Assembly (NCBI GenBank): GCA_041487075.1
Contig: JBGPMO010000012.1
Span: 1-11,609, forward strand
Source of the DNA: JBGPMO01 sp041487075
GTDB taxonomy: Bacteria > Patescibacteriota > Minisyncoccia > UBA6257 > 1-14-0-10-40-38
Length of the DNA: 11,609 nucleotides
Direction: 5' to 3'
Shown: one piece after another, positions 1 to 4,919 of the stretch
How the letters are laid out: every line of letters starts with the position of its first letter
Position numbering within the stretch: the first letter of the stretch is position 1
Notes under the pieces: generated by a model
Seen by the model: the letters and a program-made list of their open reading frames with translations, nothing else
Databases searched by the model: none
Told to the model about the DNA's origin: nothing
Position numbers and translations under genes: made by a program

Positions 1-1017
1 AGGAAGGTTTTCGATCATGCTTTTGGGGATATTGTTTCAGTTGAAAATTTACTGCTCGCCTGGCAGGAATTCGCGCGCGGAAAGCGCGGGAAGCCGGACG
101 TGCAGGCATTCAGCCTACGGCTCTTTGACCACATTCTATCGCTTTACGAGGAATTAGTGAACGGGAGGTATCGCCATGGCCCGTATCAGGCGTTTTCGAT
201 CAACGACCCGAAGCCGCGCCGCATTCACAAAGCGTCCGTCCGGGACCGCGTGCTCCACCACGCAATTTATCGAGGTCTTTATCCCTTTTTCGATCGTACC
301 TTTATTGCCGACGCATATTCCTGTCGCATTGGAAAGGGCGTACACCGCGCCATGAAGCGGTTCCGCGCATTCGCGTTTCGCGTGAGCAAGAACCATACGA
401 AAACGTGCTGGGTACTGAAATGTGATATACGACAATTTTTTTCCTCTATTGATCATACCGCCCTCATCGCCATTCTTGGGAAATACATTTCCGATTCACG
501 GATCATGGCGTTACTCCGAGTAGTCATCGGAAGCTTTTCTGCTGCTCCGGGCAAAGGGCCTGCCTGTCGGCAGGCAGGGCTTCCTCTCGGTAACCTCACC
601 TCACAGCTTTTCTGCAATATATATCTGAATGAATTGGATCAATTCTCAAAGCACCGGCTCAAAGCAAAGCATTACATCCGCTATGGTGACGACTTTGTGA
701 TTTTTTCGGAGAACCGCGCATGGCTTGAAGCATTAATCCCACAAATCCGCGAGTTTCTCTTTAAAAAACTACGCCTCGAGCTTCATCCAAAGAAAGTGTT
801 AATCAAAACCGTTGCCTCCGGTGTTGATTTCCTCGGTTGGATTCATTTTCCCGATCATCGTGTGCTTCGGAGAGCAACCCGGCGGCGCATGATGCGGCGG
901 TTGCAAATTTCATCTTCGCGAGAAACGATCGCATCCTATTGCGGGCTTTTGGGTCACGGGAATACGGAAAAATTGAAAAGGTTAGCGGGGCTTATTCCAA
1001 TGTTCTTGAGAACATGA
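1..1017 (+). CDS. Reverse transcriptase, DGR-type (5' end outside window)
   Basis: RNA-directed DNA polymerase. The reading frame is open to the first base, so the true start lies upstream; the GTG at 100 would remove conserved N-terminal sequence. Visible motifs are the first catalytic Asp in KCDIRQFFSSIDH (near 424), LGNLTSQ at 586-606 and the YGDD catalytic box at 682-693, followed by a FLGW thumb-proximal segment. Group II intron and retroviral enzymes usually carry QGxxxSP at the motif 4 position; (I/V/L)GxxxSQ is typical of DGR reverse transcriptases. No maturase or HNH domain follows. The box is YGDD, whereas DGR enzymes more often have YMDD or YVDD. Seven residues reading PACRQAG sit between GKG and LPLGN and are encoded by a palindromic repeat. 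No template/variable repeat pair or accessory protein is visible in the window, so a complete DGR is not shown. The RT call is firm; the DGR assignment is a family-level inference. Confidence 0.8.
   Translation, partial: RKVFDHAFGDIVSVENLLLAWQEFARGKRGKPDVQAFSLRLFDHILSLYEELVNGRYRHGPYQAFSINDPKPRRIHKASVRDRVLHHAIYRGLYPFFDRTFIADAYSCRIGKGVHRAMKRFRAFAFRVSKNHTKTCWVLKCDIRQFFSSIDHTALIAILGKYISDSRIMALLRVVIGSFSAAPGKGPACRQAGLPLGNLTSQLFCNIYLNELDQFSKHRLKAKHYIRYGDDFVIFSENRAWLEALIPQIREFLFKKLRLELHPKKVLIKTVASGVDFLGWIHFPDHRVLRRATRRRMMRRLQISSSRETIASYCGLLGHGNTEKLKRLAGLIPMFLRT
559..578. repeat. 20-bp palindromic repeat inside the RT gene
   Basis: The sequence cctgcctgtcggcaggcagg has perfect 8-bp arms (559-566 and 571-578) around a tcgg loop. 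It falls in frame in the reverse transcriptase and encodes residues between the conserved GKG and LPLGN, which normally adjoin. Palindromes of this kind are, from memory, dispersed in Parcubacteria genomes. Looser look-alikes occur in spacers near 2416-2434 and 9729-9742. Confidence 0.7.
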
Positions 1018-1063
1018 GAATATGGTGAGACAATGGCAATCAATGGTTTGGTGCGAGCGGCGC

Positions 1064-1091
1064 TTGACGCCATCCTTTCATCTGCTATACT
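1064..1091 (+). promoter_or_regulatory. Sigma-70-type promoter of rplJ-rplL
   Basis: A -35 box TTGACG (1064-1069) and a -10 box TATACT (1086-1091) are separated by 16 bp, with an extended TGC just upstream of the -10. Transcription would start near 1098, giving a leader of about 185 nt before rplJ. Confidence 0.75.
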
Positions 1092-1111
1092 GTCTCTCAT
1101 TCCGTAGATCA

Positions 1112-1131
1112 CTCCGACGTTCCAGTCGGAG
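1112..1131. repeat. CCGAC-N6-GTCGG palindrome in the rplJ leader
   Basis: ctccgac (1112-1118) and gtcggag (1125-1131) form a 7-bp stem with loop gttcca. A near-identical palindrome with loop gtttca lies just after rplL at 2264-2285, so the two copies bracket the operon. Confidence 0.65.
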
Positions 1132-1241
1132 AGCCGATCCCAAAAGGCGTCGGCTCGAGCAACCCAGAGAAAAGGGTATAAGTCTCGTTGAGGAAAGCAT
1201 TATTTGCTTTTACTGTCTGCGGGAAACCGCGGTTTTATTTT
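1131..1241 (+). promoter_or_regulatory. Candidate L10 leader / attenuator upstream of rplJ
   Basis: A run of hairpins follows the promoter: gagccga/tcggctc (1131-1137 with 1150-1156), accc/gggt (1162-1165 with 1174-1177), aaagca/tgcttt (1194-1199 with 1205-1210), and ctgcgg/ccgcgg (1217-1222 with 1227-1232, one G-U pair) capped by a GAAA loop. The last is followed by a T-rich run at 1233-1241 and so resembles an intrinsic terminator before the gene. In many bacteria the L10-(L12) complex represses its own operon by binding such a leader. Position and structure fit this, but I could not align it to a covariance model. Confidence 0.5.
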
Positions 1242-1265
1242 AGCCACTAGGGTTTTAGCCACTAG
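1238..1265. repeat. Tandem 13-bp direct repeat TTTTAGCCACTAG
   Basis: Two identical copies, 1238-1250 and 1253-1265, are separated by gg just before rplJ. The core TAGCCACTAG recurs at 11156-11165, with a variant TAGCGACTAG at 11170-11179, next to recR. Confidence 0.7.
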
Positions 1266-1281
1266 CCAATAGTATAAAAAT

Positions 1282-1827
1282 ATGAAGAGTAAGCTTCAAA
1301 AAGGTAAGGAGTTAGAGCAAGGCAAAAAGCTTTTGCAGGCGTCGCAAACAGTTGTATTCGCCGATTTTACCGGCGTGAATATTGAGGCAGTAAAACGATT
1401 GAAAAAGGGGATCAAGGAAGCCGGCGCCACGTTTAAGGTTTTGAAGAAGCGGCTCTTGAAGATCGCATTCAAGGAGCAGGGGATTAATTTTGACCCTACG
1501 CAGTTTGAGGCGCAGGTTGGTGTGGTTTTTATCCCCGGCGATCTTACCTCGGCAGCAGCGCCGATCTATAAATTTTCGAAAGAGCTCGCAAAAGAAAAGA
1601 AAGAGTTTAAAGTGTTAGGCGTATATGACCTTCTCGGAAAAACGTTTTTGACAGGAGAGCAGTTCATCGCGATCGCAAAGCTCCCGAGCCGCGAAGTGCT
1701 TTTGGGGCAACTTGTGAGTATGCTCTTGACGCCGATTCGGCAGTTTATGTTTGTGATTGATCAGTTGAGCAAGAAAACACCTGCGGCGACTTCGGCTCCA
1801 CAAGAGCCAGCAGCTTCAGGAAGTTAA
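1282..1827 (+). CDS. rplJ: 50S ribosomal protein L10
   Basis: Ribosomal stalk base protein. It binds 23S rRNA and, through its C-terminal helix, carries L7/L12 dimers that recruit translational GTPases. The 181-residue product begins with a helix rich in Lys and Glu, followed by the L10 signature strand TVVFADFTGVNIEAVKRL and a central K(R)LLKIAF segment. It ends in an Ala/Pro/Ser-rich tail after the L12-binding helix (LVSMLLTPIRQFMFVIDQL). ATG at 1282 starts the protein where L10 normally starts. No Shine-Dalgarno sequence precedes it; the upstream bases are A/T-rich and contain the tandem TAGCCACTAG repeat. It is followed after about 60 bp by rplL, the usual partner, and both are likely driven by the promoter at 1064-1091 under control of the leader. 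Confidence 0.95.
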   Translation: MKSKLQKGKELEQGKKLLQASQTVVFADFTGVNIEAVKRLKKGIKEAGATFKVLKKRLLKIAFKEQGINFDPTQFEAQVGVVFIPGDLTSAAAPIYKFSKELAKEKKEFKVLGVYDLLGKTFLTGEQFIAIAKLPSREVLLGQLVSMLLTPIRQFMFVIDQLSKKTPAATSAPQEPAASGS

Positions 1828-1856
1828 AATGGTCGAGCACAATAACTGTTTTTTTT

Positions 1857-1876
1857 AGTTATCAGTTATAAGTTTA
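1857..1876 (+). repeat. 20-bp dispersed repeat, copy 1 (upstream of rplL)
   Basis: AGTTATCAGTTATAAGTTTA here differs at two positions from the copy at 5416-5435. Both copies end 6 to 12 nt before a start codon (rplL here, rsmH there). Confidence 0.55.
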
Positions 1877-1888
1877 AAGTTAAAATTT

Positions 1889-2260
1889 ATGGAACATAAA
1901 TTTTCTGACATTATTACAAAAATTGAAGGCATGAAAGTTACCGAGCTTGCGGAGCTCGTGAAAGCGCTTGAAGAAAAGTTTGGAGTTTCTGCGGCTGCGA
2001 TGGCGGCTCCGGCAGCGGGTGGTGGGGCAGGAGCTGAAGTCGAGGAAAAGACTAGCTTCGACGTGGTGATTAAAGAAGGCGGCGGACAGAAGATTCAGGT
2101 CATTAAGGTGCTTCGTGAGGCGCTCGGCCTTGGCTTGAAAGAAGCGAAAGATATGACCGAGGGCACGCCCAAGATTGCAAAAGCCGGCTTGAAGAAAGAG
2201 GAGGCGGAAGAGTTAAAGAAAAAGCTTGAAGGGGCAGGGGCTAGTATAGAAATCAAATAA
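1889..2260 (+). CDS. rplL: 50S ribosomal protein L7/L12
   Basis: Stalk protein that contacts EF-Tu, EF-G and other GTPases. The 123-residue length is normal. The N-terminal dimerisation helices (residues 1-35) are followed by a flexible Ala/Gly hinge (about 37-50) and the compact C-terminal domain with its signature TSFDVVIKEGG...KIQVIKVLREALGLGLKEAKDM and the closing KLEGAGASIEIK. It is co-directional with rplJ and uses the same promoter. The 12 nt before the ATG are A/T-rich with no Shine-Dalgarno site. A 20-bp repeat (1857-1876) that also occurs upstream of rsmH sits in the spacer. The gene is followed by a double palindrome and a terminator-like hairpin. Confidence 0.97.
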   Translation: MEHKFSDIITKIEGMKVTELAELVKALEEKFGVSAAAMAAPAAGGGAGAEVEEKTSFDVVIKEGGGQKIQVIKVLREALGLGLKEAKDMTEGTPKIAKAGLKKEEAEELKKKLEGAGASIEIK

Positions 2261-2263
2261 GCG

Positions 2264-2303
2264 GCCCCGACGTTTCAGTCGGGGCTCCGACCGGAGCGTC
2301 GGA
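2264..2303. repeat. Double GC-rich palindrome after rplL
   Basis: gccccgac (2264-2271) pairs with gtcggggc (2278-2285) around gtttca. It is followed directly by tccgac (2286-2291) pairing with gtcgga (2298-2303). No T-run follows, so it is more likely a dispersed repeat, or a 3' end stabiliser, than the terminator itself. It shares its design with the palindrome at 1112-1131. Confidence 0.6.
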
Positions 2304-2353
2304 ATTGTAGAAATAAAGTAGAAAGTAGAACGTAGAAAGTCTAAGGCACGAGA

Positions 2354-2379
2354 AGGACGCTTGAAGAAGGCGCCTTTTT
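2354..2379 (+). terminator. Intrinsic terminator of rplJ-rplL
   Basis: aggacgct (2354-2361) pairs with ggcgcct (2369-2375), with one bulged A and one G-U pair, and is followed by TTTTT (2375-2379). It lies about 95 nt after the rplL stop and before the tRNA. Confidence 0.55.
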
Positions 2380-2452
2380 CGTTTATCGTTTCTTTGAAGC
2401 GTCGGCTTGGTGGACTTGCTTGTCGGCAGACAGGACGATTCGATACCTATTT

Positions 2453-2524
2453 GCGCCTTTAGCTCAATGGTAGAGCGCTGTCCTCACACGACAGAGGCTG
2501 TTGGTCCGATTCCAACAAGGCGCA
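2453..2524 (+). tRNA. tRNA-Val (CAC)
   Basis: A complete cloverleaf is visible: acceptor gcgcctt/aaggcgc, D stem gctc/gagc with loop AATGGTA, anticodon stem ctgtc/gacag with loop CTCACAC giving CAC at 2485-2487, and T stem gttgg/ccaac. The discriminator is A (2524), followed by CCG, so CCA is not encoded. The T loop reads TCCGATT; position 55, nearly always T, is C here. Confidence 0.95.
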
Positions 2525-2535
2525 CCGCCATCTAT

Positions 2536-2565
2536 TTGACTGTATGCCGGTTTTGGCGATATTAT
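2536..2565 (+). promoter_or_regulatory. Promoter of the zinc-ribbon gene
   Basis: TTGACT (2536-2541) and TATTAT (2560-2565) are spaced by 18 bp, between the tRNA and the gene starting at 2658. Confidence 0.55.
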
Positions 2566-2657
2566 TGCCGTTGTCGTTTTCAATTTCTGAAAGTGGAGAC
2601 GATACCACTTCTATCCTGCATTTCTATCCTGAAGGAAGAGTTGAAAGGAAGGGCTTG

Positions 2658-2945
2658 ATGGACGGGACGGATTTCGACAGCGAACGGAAGTATTGCCCGA
2701 AGTGCGACAAGTACGTGCCGTACCTTACGAGTACGAAAGAAGAAACGGCTGTCGTTCCTGGTTGTGGGAAGGAGCGTTACTTTCGACAACGGTATTACTG
2801 TGTCGAATGTGACGGCGAGATCGTGATGACGTTCTCCCCACGCGACCAGGCGGCCTTCGGGGAAAGGCTCGCGCGCCGCAAGAAACCGAAAAGCGAGCCA
2901 CGGCAGAAGAAACAGAAAGAGCTCCCACAAGAGAGCGACCTCTAG
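2658..2945 (+). CDS. Small zinc-ribbon protein, function unknown
   Basis: The 95-residue product has CPKC near residue 12 and CVEC near residue 49, a layout that fits one four-cysteine zinc ribbon, plus a further Cys in VPGCGK between them. The last 30 residues are strongly basic (RRKKPKSEPRQKKQK) and could bind nucleic acid. I chose ATG 2658 because a good Shine-Dalgarno run, aaaggaaggg (2644-2653), precedes it. The frame is open further up to 2544, but the extra residues do not look conserved. The gene has its own promoter upstream and a strong terminator 38 nt downstream, so it is probably monocistronic. The coding sequence is more GC-rich than the neighbouring ribosomal genes. I do not recognise the family. 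Confidence 0.7.
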   Translation: MDGTDFDSERKYCPKCDKYVPYLTSTKEETAVVPGCGKERYFRQRYYCVECDGEIVMTFSPRDQAAFGERLARRKKPKSEPRQKKQKELPQESDL

Positions 2946-2983
2946 TGGGGAGCGGATCATCGCTTCACTAGAAGGGGTTCACC

Positions 2984-3032
2984 GACGCCAGCAGAGCCGT
3001 ACCCAACCATGGCTCCGCAGGCGTCTTTTTTT
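2984..3032 (+). terminator. Strong intrinsic terminator
   Basis: gacgcc (2984-2989) pairs with ggcgtc (3020-3025), with an inner gagcc/ggctc stem, and seven T residues (3026-3032) follow. It ends the zinc-ribbon transcript. Confidence 0.85.
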
Positions 3033-3040
3033 ATTCGCCA

Positions 3041-3069
3041 TTGACAAAGCTCTCGTAGTTTTGTAGTTT
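3041..3069 (+). promoter_or_regulatory. Candidate promoter of the secreted-protein pair
   Basis: A perfect -35 box TTGACA (3041-3046) is followed after 17 bp by TAGTTT (3064-3069), a weak -10. It lies just after the terminator at 2984-3032 and about 95 bp before the next start codon. Confidence 0.5.
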
Positions 3070-3163
3070 CTTGATACGTTCTTTCGTTCCTCGACAATTG
3101 AATATCCTGTTTCAGTTGCCGAGGAGTAACCTCCCTCTCACTTCAGAAAAGGAAACTTCTCTC

Positions 3164-3670
3164 ATGAAGTCTTTCTACCAGCTTTTCTTCGCAATCATCG
3201 CGCTCGTCGCGATGGGTCTCTCCCTCTCCACACCCGCGCAGGCGATTGCCGGTGGGCCGACGAACGTGATTCCGCCGGGCGAGAGCGGTTCTGGCGGCAA
3301 CCTCACCGTCAACAACGCCGCGAACAGCAATGGCAATGCGAGCATTGCTGCTCCCAATGCCACTTTGAATTCTGGCTTCAAGGGCAGCGTGACCGGCCTC
3401 GAGAGAGGCGGCAAGGCGACTGCCGGGAGCCACGTTGGCGAAGCGCCGCCGGATGACCCGCCGTCGTTCCGCACCGAAGGCACGGGTGGCAAGGTCAAGC
3501 TCGGCAGCCAGAGCGGCGTGCATGTGAAGAATACTGCAACGCCGAACCCGAACGATGCCCAGTACACTCGTGACCACACCATCTACGTGGTGAAGACTGG
3601 ATCGGGCGGAGCAGAAGTGGTGATCGGAAGCTACACACCGCGGGAGGAGGGGAACACGTTCAACCCCTGA
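3164..3670 (+). CDS. Secreted low-complexity protein, function unknown
   Basis: The 168-residue product has a classic Sec signal peptide: a short charged start (MKSF), a hydrophobic core (FFAIIALVAMGLSLS) and a likely signal peptidase I site after TPAQA near residue 26. The mature part is rich in Gly, Asn, Ser and Ala with no predicted membrane helix and no motif I recognise. Such composition suggests an extended or surface-exposed protein. ATG 3164 is preferred over the upstream start at 3071 because the signal peptide begins there and aaaagga (3147-3153) lies at a suitable distance. It ends 7 nt before the next gene, so the two are probably co-transcribed. The base composition is clearly more GC-rich than that of the division genes downstream. 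Export is well supported; function is unknown. Confidence 0.72.
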   Translation: MKSFYQLFFAIIALVAMGLSLSTPAQAIAGGPTNVIPPGESGSGGNLTVNNAANSNGNASIAAPNATLNSGFKGSVTGLERGGKATAGSHVGEAPPDDPPSFRTEGTGGKVKLGSQSGVHVKNTATPNPNDAQYTRDHTIYVVKTGSGGAEVVIGSYTPREEGNTFNP

Positions 3671-3677
3671 TGATCCC

Positions 3678-4325
3678 ATGCAACGAACATTCCTTTACGC
3701 CCTCGTCGGCATCTCCTACTTCTCGGTTGTCGCGCTCATTCTGAACGCTCCTTCCCGAACCCCACAGGAAGCTGTTGCTCTCTCGCCGCCTCTCGAGGCG
3801 GCGAGCACTCGGGTTTCGATCGAGGAGTCGCAATCTCCGAGACTCGAAGTCATGCGGGAGATCATTCTTCCTTCTCCACTTAGCGAAGTGCCTCCACGGG
3901 CCATCGCAAGCGGCGAGGATGCGATGATTCTTCCTCCTGACTCGACTGCCGAGATCGCCAAACTCAAGGCAGAAGTCGCACGGCTCTCCTACGAGCTCAC
4001 GTGTTGTGAATACCCCGAGGACACTCCGTACGGCGCCTTCATTCGATCCCCTGAAGCGAAGCGTTTCAGCGACGAGGAAAAGGCGAACGTACGTTCTCTT
4101 CTCGAGGAGATTCCCGTGAAGCTCACTGGAGCAGAAGCTGATTGGATCGGCAAGCACCGGAGCGAACTCATGATTCCAGGAACCGACTATCTCACGAACG
4201 TCGTGCGGTACCTGGGCACGGAGAGGATTCTTCGCGAGGTCGGAAGCGACCCCGTGAAGCTCGGGAAGCTGAAGGAAGCTTTCGGAGACGCCATGTTCGA
4301 GCAGTTCTTCAGTGTTTCTCGGTGA
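3678..4325 (+). CDS. Membrane-anchored protein with coiled coil, function unknown
   Basis: The 215-residue product starts with one hydrophobic segment (residues 5-22), probably an uncleaved anchor. A Pro/Ser-rich extracellular linker follows. Next is a short heptad-like helix (AEIAKLKAEVARLSYEL, about 95-112), then a CC pair, and then a C-terminal domain of roughly 100 residues rich in Glu, Lys and Arg. The layout resembles an envelope-tethered soluble domain. It begins 7 nt after the secreted-protein stop and lies in the same GC-rich block, so the two products may act together outside the cytoplasmic membrane. No catalytic motif is evident and I do not recognise the family. A strong hairpin terminator follows within 20 nt of the stop. 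Confidence 0.75.
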   Translation: MQRTFLYALVGISYFSVVALILNAPSRTPQEAVALSPPLEAASTRVSIEESQSPRLEVMREIILPSPLSEVPPRAIASGEDAMILPPDSTAEIAKLKAEVARLSYELTCCEYPEDTPYGAFIRSPEAKRFSDEEKANVRSLLEEIPVKLTGAEADWIGKHRSELMIPGTDYLTNVVRYLGTERILREVGSDPVKLGKLKEAFGDAMFEQFFSVSR

Positions 4326-4344
4326 GCGTTGAGACTCTCGACAG

Positions 4345-4381
4345 ATGGGCGGTTCGTGCGAATGCACGAACCGCCCATTTT
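4345..4381 (+). terminator. Intrinsic terminator of the secreted/anchored pair
   Basis: A perfect 15-bp stem (4345-4359 with 4364-4378) with loop gaat is followed by TTTT and TTs interrupted by CC. Confidence 0.85.
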
Positions 4382-4398
4382 CCTTCCTGTGCATAGCT

Positions 4399-4407
4399 TG
4401 TGGATAA
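4399..4407 (-). other. DnaA-box 9-mer
   Basis: TGTGGATAA on the plus strand is the exact reverse complement of the DnaA box TTATCCACA. A second exact copy is at 4536-4544. Two boxes 137 bp apart without an AT-rich unwinding region or dnaA/dnaN nearby do not make an origin, so binding is only possible, not shown. Confidence 0.35.
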
Positions 4408-4426
4408 TTTTCACTTTTTGAATTTT

Positions 4427-4452
4427 AAAACGCCCATTTTCAGGGCTTTTTT
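4427..4452 (+). terminator. Second terminator-like hairpin before the mraZ promoter
   Basis: aaaa plus gccc (4427-4435, one unpaired C) pairs with gggc plus tttt (4443-4450), and the T-run extends to 4452. The stem is short and could act as a backup terminator insulating the division cluster. Confidence 0.45.
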
Positions 4453-4488
4453 GTTTGCGATGGAGATAAAAAGAATGTTTTGTCGTAT

Positions 4489-4517
4489 TTGACGGTGAGG
4501 GAGCGGTGGCATAAAAT
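4489..4517 (+). promoter_or_regulatory. Sigma-70-type promoter of the mraZ cluster
   Basis: TTGACG (4489-4494) and TAAAAT (4512-4517) are separated by an ideal 17 bp. The expected start is near 4524, immediately before the TGGGG repeats. The first gene downstream is the GIY-YIG gene (4632), then mraZ (4920). Confidence 0.75.
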
Positions 4518-4527
4518 TGATGAGAAG

Positions 4528-4571
4528 TGGGGAATTGTGGATAAGTATGGGGATAAGGGTCAAATCTGGGG
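4528..4571 (+). promoter_or_regulatory. Candidate MraZ operator (TGGGG-type direct repeats)
   Basis: TGG-starting units TGGGGA (4528), TGGATA (4538) and TGGGGA (4548) recur at exactly 10 bp. A further TGGGGA is at 4567, 19 bp on. E. coli MraZ is known to bind TGGGN repeats separated by 5-nt spacers, which is the same period, and to repress its own operon. Position at or just after the expected transcription start fits repression. The middle unit overlaps a DnaA-box 9-mer. Confidence 0.65.
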
Positions 4572-4592
4572 ATAGTGAGATTTTCTGCAAGC

Positions 4593-4633
4593 GAAGCGAG
4601 CAGAAAAATCCACTACCGAGCACATAAATTTAT
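4593..4633. repeat. Left inverted repeat of the GIY-YIG cassette
   Basis: The inner arm ACCGAGCACATAAATTTAT (4615-4633) is a perfect 19-bp inverted match to 4859-4877. An outer GAAGCGAG (4593-4600) matches inverted CTCGCTTC (4893-4900), with a 14-nt gap on this side. The outer part also sits in the loop of a hairpin, ttttctgc/gcagaaaa (4581-4588 with 4600-4607). The ATG of the nuclease begins on the last two bases of the arm. Confidence 0.8.
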
Positions 4634-4862
4634 GCACTACGTCTATTTTCTAAAAACTGCCACGTTACAAGGATCGTACGTTGGTTATACCAGCGATTTG
4701 CGCCGGCGCCTCAAAGAGCATCACGAGAAAAATCCACAACTCATTTATTACGAAGCCTATCGTGACGAGCGCGATGCGCGTGATCGAGAACAAAAGTTGA
4801 AGCAGCGCGGGCAAGCCATCCGTCGACTCAAGGAAAGATTGCAATATAACTTATCGAAATAA
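4632..4862 (+). CDS. GIY-YIG nuclease domain protein
   Basis: The 76-residue single-domain product belongs to the GIY-YIG superfamily, whose members cut DNA with one catalytic domain. The GIY-like strand is YVYFL (residues 3-7) and the YIG-like strand is YVGYT. The conserved Arg lies in DLRRRLKEH, and an acidic helix ends in EQKLKQRG. The length and the missing DNA-binding domain match the small stand-alone UPF0213/YhbQ-like group, whose role is not settled. ATG 4632 is chosen because family members begin MxYVYxL; an upstream GTG at 4575 would run through a hairpin. No Shine-Dalgarno site is present. The gene is enclosed by perfect 19-bp inverted repeats: the start codon overlaps the left arm and the stop codon lies inside the right arm. 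It separates the presumed mraZ promoter/operator from mraZ. This suggests an inserted cassette, which is an inference. Confidence 0.85.
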   Translation: MHYVYFLKTATLQGSYVGYTSDLRRRLKEHHEKNPQLIYYEAYRDERDARDREQKLKQRGQAIRRLKERLQYNLSK

Positions 4863-4900
4863 ATTTATGTGCTCGGTGCTCGTTTGTCATTACTCGCTTC
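4859..4900. repeat. Right inverted repeat of the GIY-YIG cassette
   Basis: ATAAATTTATGTGCTCGGT (4859-4877) is the exact reverse complement of 4615-4633. CTCGCTTC (4893-4900) mirrors GAAGCGAG on the left after a 15-nt gap. It lies within the loop of a gtttgt/acaaac hairpin (4882-4887 with 4909-4914), repeating the left-side arrangement. Confidence 0.8.
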
Positions 4901-4919
4901 ACTCGTAAACAAACTTCGC

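Noticed and set aside
1018..1063. Possible DGR template repeat after the RT
   Set aside because: Only about 46 bp separate the RT stop from the rplJ promoter, and no second near-identical copy is visible in the window.
837..1243. Two short plus-strand frames overlapping the RT end and the rplJ promoter/leader
   Set aside because: One is out of frame inside the RT gene, the other runs through the promoter and hairpins. Neither shows a domain.
2416..2434. Degenerate copy of the RT palindrome upstream of tRNA-Val
   Set aside because: The arms contain mismatches (cttgcttg against cagacagg), so relation to the 559-578 repeat is possible but not strong enough to list.
2407..2658. Open frame across the tRNA-Val gene
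   Set aside because: It reads through a complete tRNA and has no conserved features.
3143..3679. Minus-strand frame (178 codons) opposite the secreted protein
   Set aside because: The plus strand has a clear signal peptide and Shine-Dalgarno site; the minus product is Arg-rich and featureless.
3660..4394. Long open frame (244 codons) on the minus strand
   Set aside because: It lies fully opposite the plus-strand anchored-protein gene and the terminator. The plus frame has a membrane anchor, operon spacing and a proper terminator; the minus frame has no signal of its own and is an effect of high GC.
4395..4574. Replication origin suggested by DnaA boxes
   Set aside because: Only two boxes, no dnaA or dnaN, no clear AT-rich unwinding region, and the second box is explained equally well by the MraZ-type repeats.
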